Origin: a bacterium
GTDB lineage: Bacteria; Bacteroidota; Ignavibacteria; Kapaibacteriales; UBA7675
Reading direction: 5' to 3'
Length of the DNA stretch: 64,000 nucleotides
Assembly: GCA_030430495.1 (NCBI GenBank)
Contig: JAUIKM010000016.1
Span: 1-64,000 of the forward strand
Position numbers and translations under genes: made by a program. The first letter of the stretch is position 1. Each line of letters starts with the position of its first letter. Positions 45,827 to 55,264 of the stretch are shown here, piece by piece. Below the pieces are notes generated by a model. It was given only the letters and a program-made list of their open reading frames with translations, searched no databases and was not told the origin of the DNA.

Positions 45827-47203
45827 GTGGCGTCCGCTCCGGCACATACACAGTTTGACTGCATTGTCACAGGCGCCGGTTTTGCCGGTATCGCCGCGGC
45901 CATGCATCTGTCGCAGGCCGGACAGCGCGTGCTGCTGCTGGAGAGCCGCGCGTACGTGGGCGGCCGCGTACGCTCCTTCCGCGAGGCACACACGGGCGAG
46001 GACATCGACAACGGGCAGCACCTGCTGATGGGGGCTTACCGCCACACGCTGCCGCTGCTGGAATCACTGGGCACCTCTCATCTCTTGCGGCCGCAGGAGC
46101 GCCTGCGCGTGGTGTTTGTCGAGGCCGACGGACGCGGCAATGTTCTGGACAGTCGCGGCTGGCCGGGCGCGGCGGGCATGGCGCGCGCACTTGTGGGACT
46201 GGGCGGAATCTCCGCCGCGGAGAAACTTCAGGCTCTCTCCTTTGCCGCGCGGCTGCGGCTGGGCGTAAATTTTGAAGGTTTTACAACCATTCACGCGCTG
46301 CTGAAAGCTCAGGGCCAGAGCGACAGGCTGATCACGCGTTTCTGGGAGCCGATGGTGCTGGCCACCATGAACGCCGCGGTGGAGGAAGCTGCGGCGGAGC
46401 CCTTTCTGAACGTGCTGCGACGCGCTTTCCTCGGTTCCTCTCAGGACATGCTTCTGTTTTTCCCCGCCGCGGGTTTAAGTGAGTTACTCGCGCCGCTGGA
46501 AGGTTTTCTGTCGGCGCGCGGCTCGCAGCTTACAACCGGAGCGTCCGTCGATCAACTGCTGATTGAGGAAGGCGCCGCGCGCGGCGTCGAACTCAAATCC
46601 GGCGAGCGCCTGTACGCCCGCACGGTAATCAGCGCCGTTCCGGCGCGCGCGCTGGGCCGCCTCCTGCCGCCGCAACATGGCATGTTTCCGGCGGAGCTGC
46701 ATCAGGCCATTGCGTCCGCGCGCTACTCGCCGATTGTATCGGTCTACCTCTGGTTCGACCGCGACTTTCTGGAGCACGACTTTGTCGCCATGCTCGGCAC
46801 AAAAATTCAGTGGGTGTTTAACCGACGACGCCTCTGCCCCGCCGACCAGGAGATCAGACACAGATTCCCCGGGCATCTGACGCTCACCGTCAGCGCGGCC
46901 GATGCGTTCAGCGAACAATCTGCGGACGACATCGCGGCGCACTGCGTCGCAGAACTGCGCGCGGCTTTCAGCGGCGCGGCGGCGGCGCACCTGCTGCACG
47001 CCAAAGTGATCAAGGAAAAGATGGCAACATTTCGTTTAAGTGCGGAGTACGATGCACTGCGTCCGGCCGCGGCGACGGCGCTCAAGGGTTTCTACCTTGC
47101 GGGCGACTGGACTTCCACCGCGCTGCCCGCCACGATTGAAGGCGCGGCGCAGAGCGGAGTTGAGGCGGCGAGTTTGGCGCTCAAAGCCCTGGAACGACGT
47201 TAA
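45827..47203 (+). CDS. hpnE: Hydroxysqualene dehydroxylase HpnE
   Basis: FAD-dependent amine-oxidase-fold enzyme of 458 aa that reduces hydroxysqualene to squalene in the HpnCDE route. The FAD motif GAGFAGIAAAMHL is at 16-28, followed by the family-specific DNGQHLLMGAYRHTL near 61 and FWEPMVLATMN near 173; the C-terminal GDWTSTALPATIEGAAQSG closes the FAD site. The start is GTG. The partner genes hpnC and hpnD and any squalene-hopene cyclase are not in this window, so squalene use (hopanoids or carotenoids) cannot be judged. The 3' end is 10 bp from a convergent gene. Confidence 0.9.
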   Translation: MASAPAHTQFDCIVTGAGFAGIAAAMHLSQAGQRVLLLESRAYVGGRVRSFREAHTGEDIDNGQHLLMGAYRHTLPLLESLGTSHLLRPQERLRVVFVEADGRGNVLDSRGWPGAAGMARALVGLGGISAAEKLQALSFAARLRLGVNFEGFTTIHALLKAQGQSDRLITRFWEPMVLATMNAAVEEAAAEPFLNVLRRAFLGSSQDMLLFFPAAGLSELLAPLEGFLSARGSQLTTGASVDQLLIEEGAARGVELKSGERLYARTVISAVPARALGRLLPPQHGMFPAELHQAIASARYSPIVSVYLWFDRDFLEHDFVAMLGTKIQWVFNRRRLCPADQEIRHRFPGHLTLTVSAADAFSEQSADDIAAHCVAELRAAFSGAAAAHLLHAKVIKEKMATFRLSAEYDALRPAAATALKGFYLAGDWTSTALPATIEGAAQSGVEAASLALKALERR

Positions 47204-47213
47204 CCAATAATTC

Positions 47214-48476
47214 TCACCGCCGAATCTGGATTGCTCGCCCCGTCACATGCGTGCCGTCCGCGCTTTTTGCAATCAGAACATAAGCGCCGTCGGCAAGGTT
47301 TGAATTGTCCATTCGCAGCCGTATCGTATGACTGCCGACCGGCAGCTCGCCTGCCCAGAGTTCTTGCAACGAGCGGCCCGACAAAGCGGTTAATGTCACT
47401 GTAAAGGCCAGCTCCTTAAACACCGTGAATTCAATTGAGAACTCTTCCCGATCCAGCGGCTGTGGATTAACACGTGATATGAGAACCGCGCTTCCACCGC
47501 TGCCTCGCTCATCGCCGCCCGACGCACTGCTGATGATGTTGTTCTGGCTGGTGTCGTATTCGTACCAGGTGGTAACGCCACCTGCGACCTCCGGAATCAT
47601 GTACCGTTCCTGCAAATCATCCAGTTGTTCCTGCGTAAAACGCAGATAGCGTTTTGTCGGCGTCCACCCCGTGGCGAGTTTAACCGCATCAAAGTGCTCA
47701 ACAACCTCATCATAGTAGATTTGTTTCATTTCTTCATCGACCGGCAGCCGCGAACCGTGGTTGGAATACAGAGCGGACAGATTCACCCAGTTGTGCCAGA
47801 CGTACACGCGCATTCCGAACGATGTCGGGCCGGTGCGTTTGGGAACAATCTGGAGATACACGGTCTCCCCGTTTAACGCCGCCGGCAAAGACACGGCATG
47901 ATTGATGACATTGGAGTTAACACCGTAACGAGCGTCAATCGACGGATCGCTGTGCGCCACCACCCCACAACTGTCTACCGTGAACAGGTGTTCTCCGTCG
48001 CTCGCGCGCAGCACCCGCACAACCCATTCGCTGTTGTCGAGAATATCCCAGGGCGTCGGTTCATAATCGGGGTCTTCGTTGCCCGGAGGCAAATCCGGAA
48101 ATGCGTTAGACGGAGCCCAGGTGGAAAGCTGGCGATAAAACTGAAGGTCGACGCCGCCCTCTTCGGGGATGTCAAAACTCTCGGTCGTGCCGGCGGACAG
48201 CAGGCTGTGGTCGATGCCCTGCGCATTCTGACCGTAGATCACGACATCTTCGCCCGGCCACGGCGTAAAGTTAATTCGCTGTTTCTGCGCCGGACCAATT
48301 AAACAGAAATTGCCAATCTGATATTCCACACCGGAATAGTCGAACGCGTTCTGGTATTGGTTGTAGCGCAAAAACTCATTGTCGGCCTGGGTAATACTGA
48401 ATACCGTATCCTGCGCGGCAGAATAATTCTGTGAGATCAACAACACACAGGCTGTGACGGCAAATATTTTCAACAT
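47214..48476 (-). CDS. Secreted protein of unknown function, paralogue 1, T9SS-type tail
   Basis: A 420-aa protein with a signal peptide (1-21) and two parts: an N-terminal region of about 330 aa with no domain I know, and a C-terminal sorting-like domain (VNPQPLDREEFSIEF, ending AIQIRR). It is homologous along its length to the product at 49452-50744: shared blocks include YSGxxYxxG, GxDxSLL, SDxxHLFTxDS, LNGExVYLQIV, ATGWxP and LQELWxGEL. AAGGA precedes the start. A Cys-rich gene lies between the two paralogues, all on one strand. Confidence 0.8.
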   Translation of the reverse strand: MLKIFAVTACVLLISQNYSAAQDTVFSITQADNEFLRYNQYQNAFDYSGVEYQIGNFCLIGPAQKQRINFTPWPGEDVVIYGQNAQGIDHSLLSAGTTESFDIPEEGGVDLQFYRQLSTWAPSNAFPDLPPGNEDPDYEPTPWDILDNSEWVVRVLRASDGEHLFTVDSCGVVAHSDPSIDARYGVNSNVINHAVSLPAALNGETVYLQIVPKRTGPTSFGMRVYVWHNWVNLSALYSNHGSRLPVDEEMKQIYYDEVVEHFDAVKLATGWTPTKRYLRFTQEQLDDLQERYMIPEVAGGVTTWYEYDTSQNNIISSASGGDERGSGGSAVLISRVNPQPLDREEFSIEFTVFKELAFTVTLTALSGRSLQELWAGELPVGSHTIRLRMDNSNLADGAYVLIAKSADGTHVTGRAIQIRR

Positions 48477-48514
48477 ATCTATATCCTTAATACTGTATTC
48501 GAGGTTGGTTTAAC

Positions 48515-48988
48515 TCAATTGTTTCCGCACCTGATGGCGCACTCCTGCTCCATCAATATGCCGGTGCAATTGGCCGAATAACACGGGCTGACAAGGGTTG
48601 TGCAGGGTGCCTGGTCGGAAAAGTCGCCTGCGAACGTAACGGTGTATGTGTATTTATCGTCCAGCACGGTGCAGTGTTGGAACGGGTCGCCCTGGCTATC
48701 ACTTTTCTGACAGGTGTTAATGACGGCATTTACTTTTGCGCAGAGGTAATCCAGGCCGCAATCGAGGCAGGTCACCCGGCACTCACACTCAATGTTGTAG
48801 GGAGACATGGTGCACATCCAGCGCTCCTCATACCACTGCCCGCGCTCATCCTCAACCCGCATTTTCTGGCAGCATTCCGAGTAGGCTGTGGAGTTTTCGC
48901 CGGTATCCGCGGTCGCGGCAAACAATTCATTGGCTTCAAAAACACATGCGATCAAAATTATCAGACCGGCTAATTGCCAGTTACACAT
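48515..48988 (-). CDS. Small cysteine-rich secreted protein, unknown family
   Basis: A 157-aa protein with a hydrophobic N-terminal signal (about 1-25). The mature part has 15 cysteines in about 130 residues, including CC, CEC, CLDC and CTGILMEQEC, an arrangement that suggests a disulphide-stabilised fold exported to the periplasm or outside. I recognise no family. It lies 38 bp upstream of the paralogue 1 gene on the same strand, so they may be cotranscribed. A GGGGGC site precedes the start. Confidence 0.65.
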   Translation of the reverse strand: MCNWQLAGLIILIACVFEANELFAATADTGENSTAYSECCQKMRVEDERGQWYEERWMCTMSPYNIECECRVTCLDCGLDYLCAKVNAVINTCQKSDSQGDPFQHCTVLDDKYTYTVTFAGDFSDQAPCTTLVSPCYSANCTGILMEQECAIRCGNN

Positions 48989-49451
48989 ATTGCCCCCATC
49001 AATAAAGAATCCAGCCCGATCCTGTGGGGCTGGCGGTCGGGATGAACAGGTTCAGTGTTCTTTTGAGTTTGTGACTGAATGTCAGCTCACCTCGGCAGTG
49101 GTGTACTGATTTACACATCGATCAAGAATGGTGATGTGAATTCAACGTGGGCCCAAAATAACACACTGCTTACTCCGAGTCAAGGAAAAAAGCGTCGCCT
49201 GGCACATCTTGTTTCACCGGCCCGGCACCAACTTTTTCCGGGAATCCGCTCAGGCTACTGCTCAAGGAATCGCCGTTTTCTGCTTATTTTCAGCATATTC
49301 AACCCAATTATCACAGAATTACCACATTTTGTTTGCTGCCGGCTACACTTAAACCAGCCATGTTCTACGTAGTTTATACGTATCCACCTCAACAGCTCGC
49401 TGCTCCCATGACCTCCAAAAGGCCTTCTTGTTAGTCGCGCAGATTCAAGTC
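48989..49451. other. Intergenic DNA between the Cys-rich gene and paralogue 2
   Basis: No gene is supported; a 97-codon plus-strand frame (49079-49372) has no coding character. A relic of the dispersed repeat (TTCTTGTTAGTCGCGC) is at about 49424-49440. The stretch is less GC-rich than the genes around it. Confidence 0.4.
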
Positions 49452-50744
49452 TCAATCCACCGAGATAGTGACCGGTATGCTGGCCGCAGGTGTGCCGTCC
49501 GCATCCGAGACAAACAGCAGATAGGTGTCGCTCGTTAAAGCGGAGCGGTCGATGTTCAAGCTAAGTGTATGCTTTGAACCGTTTAACTCACCGTTCCACA
49601 GTTCCTGCAATTCCTGGCCCGCGATTGTGCTTAACCAACACCTGACGTTCATCGTCTCGCGCAAGGTGAACGTCAGGCGGCAGACGTCCCGCACGATTTC
49701 GGGTTCCGCCGCGATATATTGAATTGCGTCGTTCAGCGAAACAGAAGTGTTGCGGCTGCCGTCCGGATTGTCGCGCCAAAATTCAATTCGCTGCGGCCGC
49801 ACGTTTATCTCGGTCCGAAAATCGCCCCGGCCGTGCCGAGATTCAAGACTGTAGCGTTGTTTAACAAGCGCTTCCTGCTGCGGCGTTATCGGGTAGTTGC
49901 GCAGGCGCGGCTGCCAGCCCGTCGCAATTTTGACCGAGTCGAGATAATGCAGCACGGAGTTAAACACTTCGGGTGAGCGCGGATCGAAATCCGCGCAGGC
50001 GGACGGTTCAAAAGATTCCGCCGCCGCGCGCTCGCCGCCCCAGATGGGGAACCTCCGTAAAACAATGGGCCGCAGCGTCGGGCCGCGCCTGAGGACGACG
50101 ACCTGCAGGTAAACTTCTTCGCCGTTAAACTCCTGCGGCAGGACTACACAAAGTCTTTTCCGCTTGACATGTTCGCCGTACAGCGGATTCAAAACGGGAT
50201 CGTCGTGAATCGGCACGCCGACGCTGTCCAGTGTAAACAGATGGGCATCGTCACTGCTGCGGCGCAATTGCACCCGCCACTCACAGTTGTCGTCGACGTC
50301 CCAGGGCGTCGTGACAATATTGGGATCGCGATTGTAGGGCGGCGCGTCGGGATAGGCGTCACAGGGCGCAAAGAGATAAAATGAGCGGTAAAACAGAATG
50401 CGGCAGACGCCCTCGCCTGCAATGACAAATGTATCGCTGCGCCCCGGCGCGAGCAGCGTTGAGTCAACGCCCTGCATCGTTCCGCCTTCGATCGTCATGG
50501 TCGCGGCCGTCCGATTCTGATACAAAATGTCACGCGGGCCGTTTGCATCATACTGCAGGAATGACCCCACGTAATATGCAGCGCCCGAATAGCGCCAATG
50601 TTGGCGATACTCGAGCAGGTTGACCCGTCCGGCGTCCAGGCTGGTCCCGATCGACACGCTCGCAATGGTTGCAGTCTGAGCAGCCAGGCCCGGTGCGGCT
50701 GCAAAGCAGAGGATGAGTATCAGGTGAAAACAGCGGAAATTCAA
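49452..50744 (-). CDS. Secreted protein of unknown function, paralogue 2, T9SS-type tail
   Basis: A 430-aa paralogue of the 47214-48476 product with the same order: signal peptide, unknown N-terminal region, sorting-like C-terminus (FTLRETMNVRCWLS, ending PVTISVD). The chosen start is TTG at 50744, which has GGGAG at the right distance and gives a clean signal peptide (NFRCFHLILILCFAAAPGLA). The open frame continues to an ATG at 50828, but that would add an odd 28-residue leader before the signal. The sequence is much diverged from its paralogue, so the duplication is not recent. Confidence 0.75.
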   Translation of the reverse strand: MNFRCFHLILILCFAAAPGLAAQTATIASVSIGTSLDAGRVNLLEYRQHWRYSGAAYYVGSFLQYDANGPRDILYQNRTAATMTIEGGTMQGVDSTLLAPGRSDTFVIAGEGVCRILFYRSFYLFAPCDAYPDAPPYNRDPNIVTTPWDVDDNCEWRVQLRRSSDDAHLFTLDSVGVPIHDDPVLNPLYGEHVKRKRLCVVLPQEFNGEEVYLQVVVLRRGPTLRPIVLRRFPIWGGERAAAESFEPSACADFDPRSPEVFNSVLHYLDSVKIATGWQPRLRNYPITPQQEALVKQRYSLESRHGRGDFRTEINVRPQRIEFWRDNPDGSRNTSVSLNDAIQYIAAEPEIVRDVCRLTFTLRETMNVRCWLSTIAGQELQELWNGELNGSKHTLSLNIDRSALTSDTYLLFVSDADGTPAASIPVTISVD

Positions 50745-51281
50745 TGGGAGGCTCCCGAAGAAAACAGTGCTGTTCGGATTGCGGGCGCCCCACGCACGCA
50801 TTTCGCTGCACTCCGATTCAGTAATCAATTAAGGCTGAGATGTCCTCAAGATAAACTCGGTACGCCTTCCGAGTCAAGTGCATTTTTCCGGTTGCATATG
50901 AAGCGCCGAACGGGCGGTTTGGCGCAGTGAACGGTTAAAAAATCTGCAAGTCAGCGCGCTTTTACGTACAACCAGGTATGAACTGTGTGCCCTAAGGGCT
51001 CATGCGTAGTTGTACGCAGTCCCTGTTTCTTAAGCATCAAAACACAGACCCAAACCCCGCAGCAGCTCGCCGCCCGACGCCGCCGCGCGACTCGGCGCTT
51101 CGCTCCCGCCGACAAACAAAAAGGGGCTGCAGGCGCCAGTGAAGCTGAGCGCCAATAAAGGCAGAGTGCGCCACGGAAGACCGCATGCCGCCGCCGCCCG
51201 CAACAGGTTTGAAAATCAGCCCTAAAAGTCGTATCATTCGGGCTTATTTTTTTGAAAAATCGAGCCAACAGAGAATACATC
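50745..51281. other. Intergenic DNA upstream of ileS
   Basis: No gene is supported. At 50908-50934 the block GAACGGGCGGT-N4-CGCAGTGAACGG repeats that at 15136-15163. Near 51093-51120 GCTTCGCTCCCGCCGACAAAC and the following A-run resemble the dispersed repeat. It should hold the ileS promoter or leader; no T-box is visible. Confidence 0.4.
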
Positions 51282-54200
51282 ATGTTTGAAGCTTTGCCCG
51301 ATTCCTTTGAGTATGCCGGCCTCGAACAAGAAGTGCTGGATTTCTGGGAAAAGGAGAACATCTTTCAGCAATCGCTGGACCTGCGCCAGGGCGGTGAATC
51401 CTGGACGTTTTACGAGGGACCGCCGACCGCCAACGGACGTCCCGGCATCCACCATGTGATTTCGCGCACATTGAAGGACATGATGTGCCGCTACCAGACC
51501 ATGAACGGCAAATACGTGCACCGCAAAGCCGGCTGGGACACCCACGGCCTGCCGGTCGAAATCGCCGTCGAGAAAGAGCTGGGAATCAAAGAGAAAAAAG
51601 AGATTGAAACCTTCGGCATCAAGAAGTTCAACGATGCCTGCAAAGAGTACGTGGCGCGCCATATCAACATGGACGGCGGCTGGGATGCCCTGACAAAACG
51701 GATGGGCTACTGGCTGGACATGGAGCACCCCTACATCACATTCAAAAACGACTACATCGAGTCGGTCTGGTGGGCGCTTAAACAATTCTTTGACAAAGGG
51801 CTGATTTACAAGGGATTTAAAATCATCCCGCAGTCGCCGACGATTGAGACGCCGCTGAGCTCGCACGAACTTTCGCTTGGATACCGCGACGTGCGCGACC
51901 CGAACTGCTACATCAAACTGAAAATTACCGCGGCAACGCGCGCCGACCTGGCCGACGCGGAACTGCTGGTCTGGACGACGACGCCCTGGACGCTGATTTC
52001 CAACGTGGCGCTGGCCGCCGGCCGCGATATCGACTACGTCAAAGTGCGCAACACGCGCATTGTTAAACGCGGCGATGCAAAAGTTGAAGATGTTAACATC
52101 CTCGTGCTGGCCAAAGCACGCGTGGAAGCGCTGGACGGCGAGAGCGAAGTCCTGGCGGAGTTTAAAGGCGAGGAACTGATCGGCACGCGCTACGAGCAGA
52201 TATTCCCCTATGTGGACCTGCAGACGGACGAATACACGGACGCGCTCTCCATCCTGCCGGGCGACTTTGTGACGACCGACGACGGCTCGGGCATCGTGCA
52301 CATGGCGCCGGCCTTTGGTCAGGACGACTACGACATGTCCAAGCGCTACAAAATCCCCGTGGTGCAGCCGGTGACGCCGGGCGGACGTTTTACCGAAGAA
52401 GCCGGGCCGTTTGCGGGCCGCACGGTTAAAACCTTCCAGTACAACGACCGGGTGGAAGAAGGCGCGGACAAGGACATCGTCATCGCACTTAAACACGCCG
52501 GCAAGATTTACCGCTCGACGAACGACTACCTGCACAGTTACCCGCACTGCTGGCGCACGGACAATCCGATCATTTACTTTGCGCGAAGCTCCTGGTTTAT
52601 TAACTCGCCGGCGTATCGCGACCGGATGATCGAGTTAAACAAAACGATCCGCTGGCAGCCGCCCGAAATCGGCACGGGCCGCTTCGGCAACTGGCTGGAC
52701 GACGTCAAAGAATGGTCGCTCTCGCGCGACCGCTACTGGGGCACGCCGCTGCCGATCTGGGTCTGCGAGGACGACGAGCAGGACAAATTCGCCGTCGGTT
52801 CGATTGAAGAACTCAAAACCGGCCTGTACGAACGCGAGAACGGCACGCGCGTGCCGCTGGACGAGTGCGGTGAGGAAATCGACCTGCACCGCCCCTTTGT
52901 CGACAATGTGATTTTTGAGCGCGACGGCAAGGTCTACCGCCGCACGCCGGAAACGATTGACGTGTGGTTCGACTCGGGCAGCATGCCCTTTGCGCAGCTG
53001 CACTATCCGTTCGAAAACAAGGACGTATTTGATCAGGCTTTTCCGGCGGACTTCATCGCCGAAGGCATCGACCAGACGCGCGGCTGGTTTTACACGCTGC
53101 ACAACATCGCGACGGCTCTGTTCGACAAACCGGCCTACAAAGGCATCATCGTCAACGACCTGATCCTGGACAAAAAAGGTCAGAAGATGTCGAAGAGCCG
53201 CGGCAACACGGTCAACCCCTTCACGGTGATGGACCAGCTGGGCGCGGACGCCGTGCGCTGGTATCTGCTGACGGTCAACCCGCCGTGGAAGCCGGTGCAG
53301 TTCAACGAAGATGAGATTGCGCGCACGGTGATTGCGGACTTTTTCCGCTCGCTGACGAACGTCTACGCCTTCATGGCGCTCTACGCCAACATCGACGGAT
53401 TCAGCGGCGAGGAGGCGACAGTTGATCACGCCGCGCGACCGGAGATCGACCGCTGGATTATTTCCCGCCTCAACACGGTGCTGGCGGAATACCGGCGCGA
53501 CATGGACATTTTTGAGGTGACGCGGGCGCTGCGCAACATCCGCGACTTCATGATCAACGACGTATCCAACTGGTACGTGCGCCGCAACCGCAGGCGTTTC
53601 TGGAAGGGCGAGAACGACGCCAACAAACTGGCGGCCTACCAGACGCTGCGCGAAGTGCTCCTGGGCGTCTGCTCGATGATTGCGCCGGCGGCCCCCTTCC
53701 TGCCCGAGTACCTGTACCTGCGCCTGCGCACCGCGGGCGACGCGCCGTCGATCCATATGACCGACATGCCGCATCCGGACGACAGCAAGGTCGACGCCGA
53801 CCTGGAAAAACGCATGCGCACGGCGCAGACCGTTGTGTTCCTGGCGCGCTCGCTGCGCGAGCGCTCGCGTATCAAAACGCGCCAGCCGCTGCGCCGCATC
53901 CTCGTGCCGGTCGACAGCGCCGAGTTGCAGGCGCGCATCGAATCGGTCGGCGAAATCATCCGCGAAGAAATCAATGTGAAAACTATTGAGTTTGTCGGCG
54001 ACGACAACGACATCGTCAAAAAGTCGGTCAAGCCGGACTTCAAGGTCATCGGCAAGAAGTACGGCAAACAGACCAAAGGCGTCGCCGCCTGGATTCGCAC
54101 CATGTCCGATGCGGATATCGCCGTGCTGGAACGCGACGGCGGCATCGATGCACAGATCGACGATGTGACGCTGCGCGTTGAAAGTGAAGACGTCGAGATT

Positions 54201-54539
54201 CAGTTTGAAGACATCGAAGGCTGGCTCGTCGCGTCGGAAAGCGGCGTAACGGTCGCCCTGGACACCGAGCTGAATCCGGAGCTGATCAACGAAGGCCTGG
54301 CGCGCGAATTCGTCAACCGCATCCAGAACATGCGCAAGGACGCCGGCTTTGACGTGACCGACCGCATCAGCATCGTCTACCGCGGCTCGGAACAGATGGC
54401 CGCGGCGCTGGAAGCCACGCGCGACTACATCTGCGCGGAGACTCTCTGCGAACATCTGCAGAGCGGCGACGGCAACGGCGCAATGCAGACGGTCCAGATC
54501 AACGAAGAACAAATATCTGTCGGCCTGACGCGCATCTGA
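51282..54539 (+). CDS. ileS: Isoleucyl-tRNA synthetase
   Basis: Charges tRNA-Ile; 1,085 aa. The class I HIGH motif reads GIHHV (about 55-59, after NGRP) and the KMSKS motif is intact (about 635-639, KKGQKMSKSRGN). The CP1 editing domain (about 190-400) has the usual WTTTPWTLISN. This form, with RKAGWDTHGLPVE, is common in Bacteroidota/Chlorobiota and in the eukaryote-like IleS class, known to be less sensitive to mupirocin. The ATG at 51282 is used; the frame opens upstream with TTG. Confidence 0.97.
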   Translation: MFEALPDSFEYAGLEQEVLDFWEKENIFQQSLDLRQGGESWTFYEGPPTANGRPGIHHVISRTLKDMMCRYQTMNGKYVHRKAGWDTHGLPVEIAVEKELGIKEKKEIETFGIKKFNDACKEYVARHINMDGGWDALTKRMGYWLDMEHPYITFKNDYIESVWWALKQFFDKGLIYKGFKIIPQSPTIETPLSSHELSLGYRDVRDPNCYIKLKITAATRADLADAELLVWTTTPWTLISNVALAAGRDIDYVKVRNTRIVKRGDAKVEDVNILVLAKARVEALDGESEVLAEFKGEELIGTRYEQIFPYVDLQTDEYTDALSILPGDFVTTDDGSGIVHMAPAFGQDDYDMSKRYKIPVVQPVTPGGRFTEEAGPFAGRTVKTFQYNDRVEEGADKDIVIALKHAGKIYRSTNDYLHSYPHCWRTDNPIIYFARSSWFINSPAYRDRMIELNKTIRWQPPEIGTGRFGNWLDDVKEWSLSRDRYWGTPLPIWVCEDDEQDKFAVGSIEELKTGLYERENGTRVPLDECGEEIDLHRPFVDNVIFERDGKVYRRTPETIDVWFDSGSMPFAQLHYPFENKDVFDQAFPADFIAEGIDQTRGWFYTLHNIATALFDKPAYKGIIVNDLILDKKGQKMSKSRGNTVNPFTVMDQLGADAVRWYLLTVNPPWKPVQFNEDEIARTVIADFFRSLTNVYAFMALYANIDGFSGEEATVDHAARPEIDRWIISRLNTVLAEYRRDMDIFEVTRALRNIRDFMINDVSNWYVRRNRRRFWKGENDANKLAAYQTLREVLLGVCSMIAPAAPFLPEYLYLRLRTAGDAPSIHMTDMPHPDDSKVDADLEKRMRTAQTVVFLARSLRERSRIKTRQPLRRILVPVDSAELQARIESVGEIIREEINVKTIEFVGDDNDIVKKSVKPDFKVIGKKYGKQTKGVAAWIRTMSDADIAVLERDGGIDAQIDDVTLRVESEDVEIQFEDIEGWLVASESGVTVALDTELNPELINEGLAREFVNRIQNMRKDAGFDVTDRISIVYRGSEQMAAALEATRDYICAETLCEHLQSGDGNGAMQTVQINEEQISVGLTRI

Positions 54540-54690
54540 AACACGCAGAACGAGGGTGAAGCGTCAGACCTCTTTTTGGTGCGCCGCGGAGCGCCCGCCC
54601 GTGGGGAATTCCGCCGTACCGCCCGTACATCCGGCCCGCAGCGCTGCGGTTGCCCTGGGGTTTCAGTTAACGATTTTTGCGAACAGCCTT

Positions 54691-55173
54691 ATGGAAAAAC
54701 AAAGCAAAAACACGCCGGCGACGGACGAACAGGCCGAAGACGGCAAACGCCGCGTCACCGTTCGCTACCGCGACGAGGACCTGGAAGAATTTCGCGCCAA
54801 TATCCAGCAGGCCCGCCTGGAGGCCGCGGATGAGTTCCAGATTCTGAAGGAAAACCTGGTAGAACTGAACGACGCCGAACAGGCCGACGAGAACTCCTCC
54901 TACTCCATGCACATGGCCGAACAGGGTACCGAGGCGCAGGAAAAGGAAAAGATCTACGCTCAGGTGCAGCGCCTGAACGACTACATTAAAAAACTGGACG
55001 ACGCGCTGCAGCGCATCGACAACAAAACCTACGGCATCTGCCGCATCTGCGGAATCCTGATCGCCAAGGAACGCCTGCTGGCGGTGCCGATTACGACGCT
55101 TTCCGCCTCGTATAAAATCCGCAAGAAATGCCCCGAGGACGGTGTCGACAAAATTGTCGCCCGCCAGGGTTGA
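54691..55173 (+). CDS. DksA/TraR-family protein with a half zinc finger
   Basis: A 160-aa protein with an acidic N-terminus, a long coiled-coil helix region (about 28-112) and a C-terminal DksA-type segment (YGICRICGILIAKERLLAVPI). The first Cys pair (Cys117, Cys120) is kept; at the usual second pair the sequence is TLSASYK, so a normal four-Cys zinc site cannot form, though a single Cys147 follows. Loss of Cys is known in DksA relatives of Bacteroidota. By family it would bind RNA polymerase in its secondary channel, possibly with ppGpp. The ATG at 54691 is used; the frame opens earlier, at 54556. Confidence 0.85.
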   Translation: MEKQSKNTPATDEQAEDGKRRVTVRYRDEDLEEFRANIQQARLEAADEFQILKENLVELNDAEQADENSSYSMHMAEQGTEAQEKEKIYAQVQRLNDYIKKLDDALQRIDNKTYGICRICGILIAKERLLAVPITTLSASYKIRKKCPEDGVDKIVARQG

Positions 55174-55219
55174 TTGCGCCGCCCTTTCCCGGTGAAGACT
55201 TGTACAACGAATTAGAATG

Positions 55220-55249
55220 ACGCGGAAGAATCGCCTTCTTCCGCGTTTT
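55220..55249 (+). terminator. Terminator after the DksA-like gene
   Basis: ACGCGGAAGAA, loop TCGCC, TTCTTCCGCGT: perfect 11-bp stem followed by TTT. It overlaps the first codons of the longest lspA frame and so argues for the later lspA start at 55265. Confidence 0.8.
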
Positions 55250-55264
55250 CAGACAGGCCTGTTC

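Noticed and set aside
50745-51281. T-box riboswitch upstream of ileS
   Set aside because: No T-box core sequence or specifier stem could be found, and T-boxes are rare outside Firmicutes and Actinobacteria.
52635-54512. 625-codon frame antisense to ileS
   Set aside because: Shadow of ileS, low-complexity His/Arg/Val composition.
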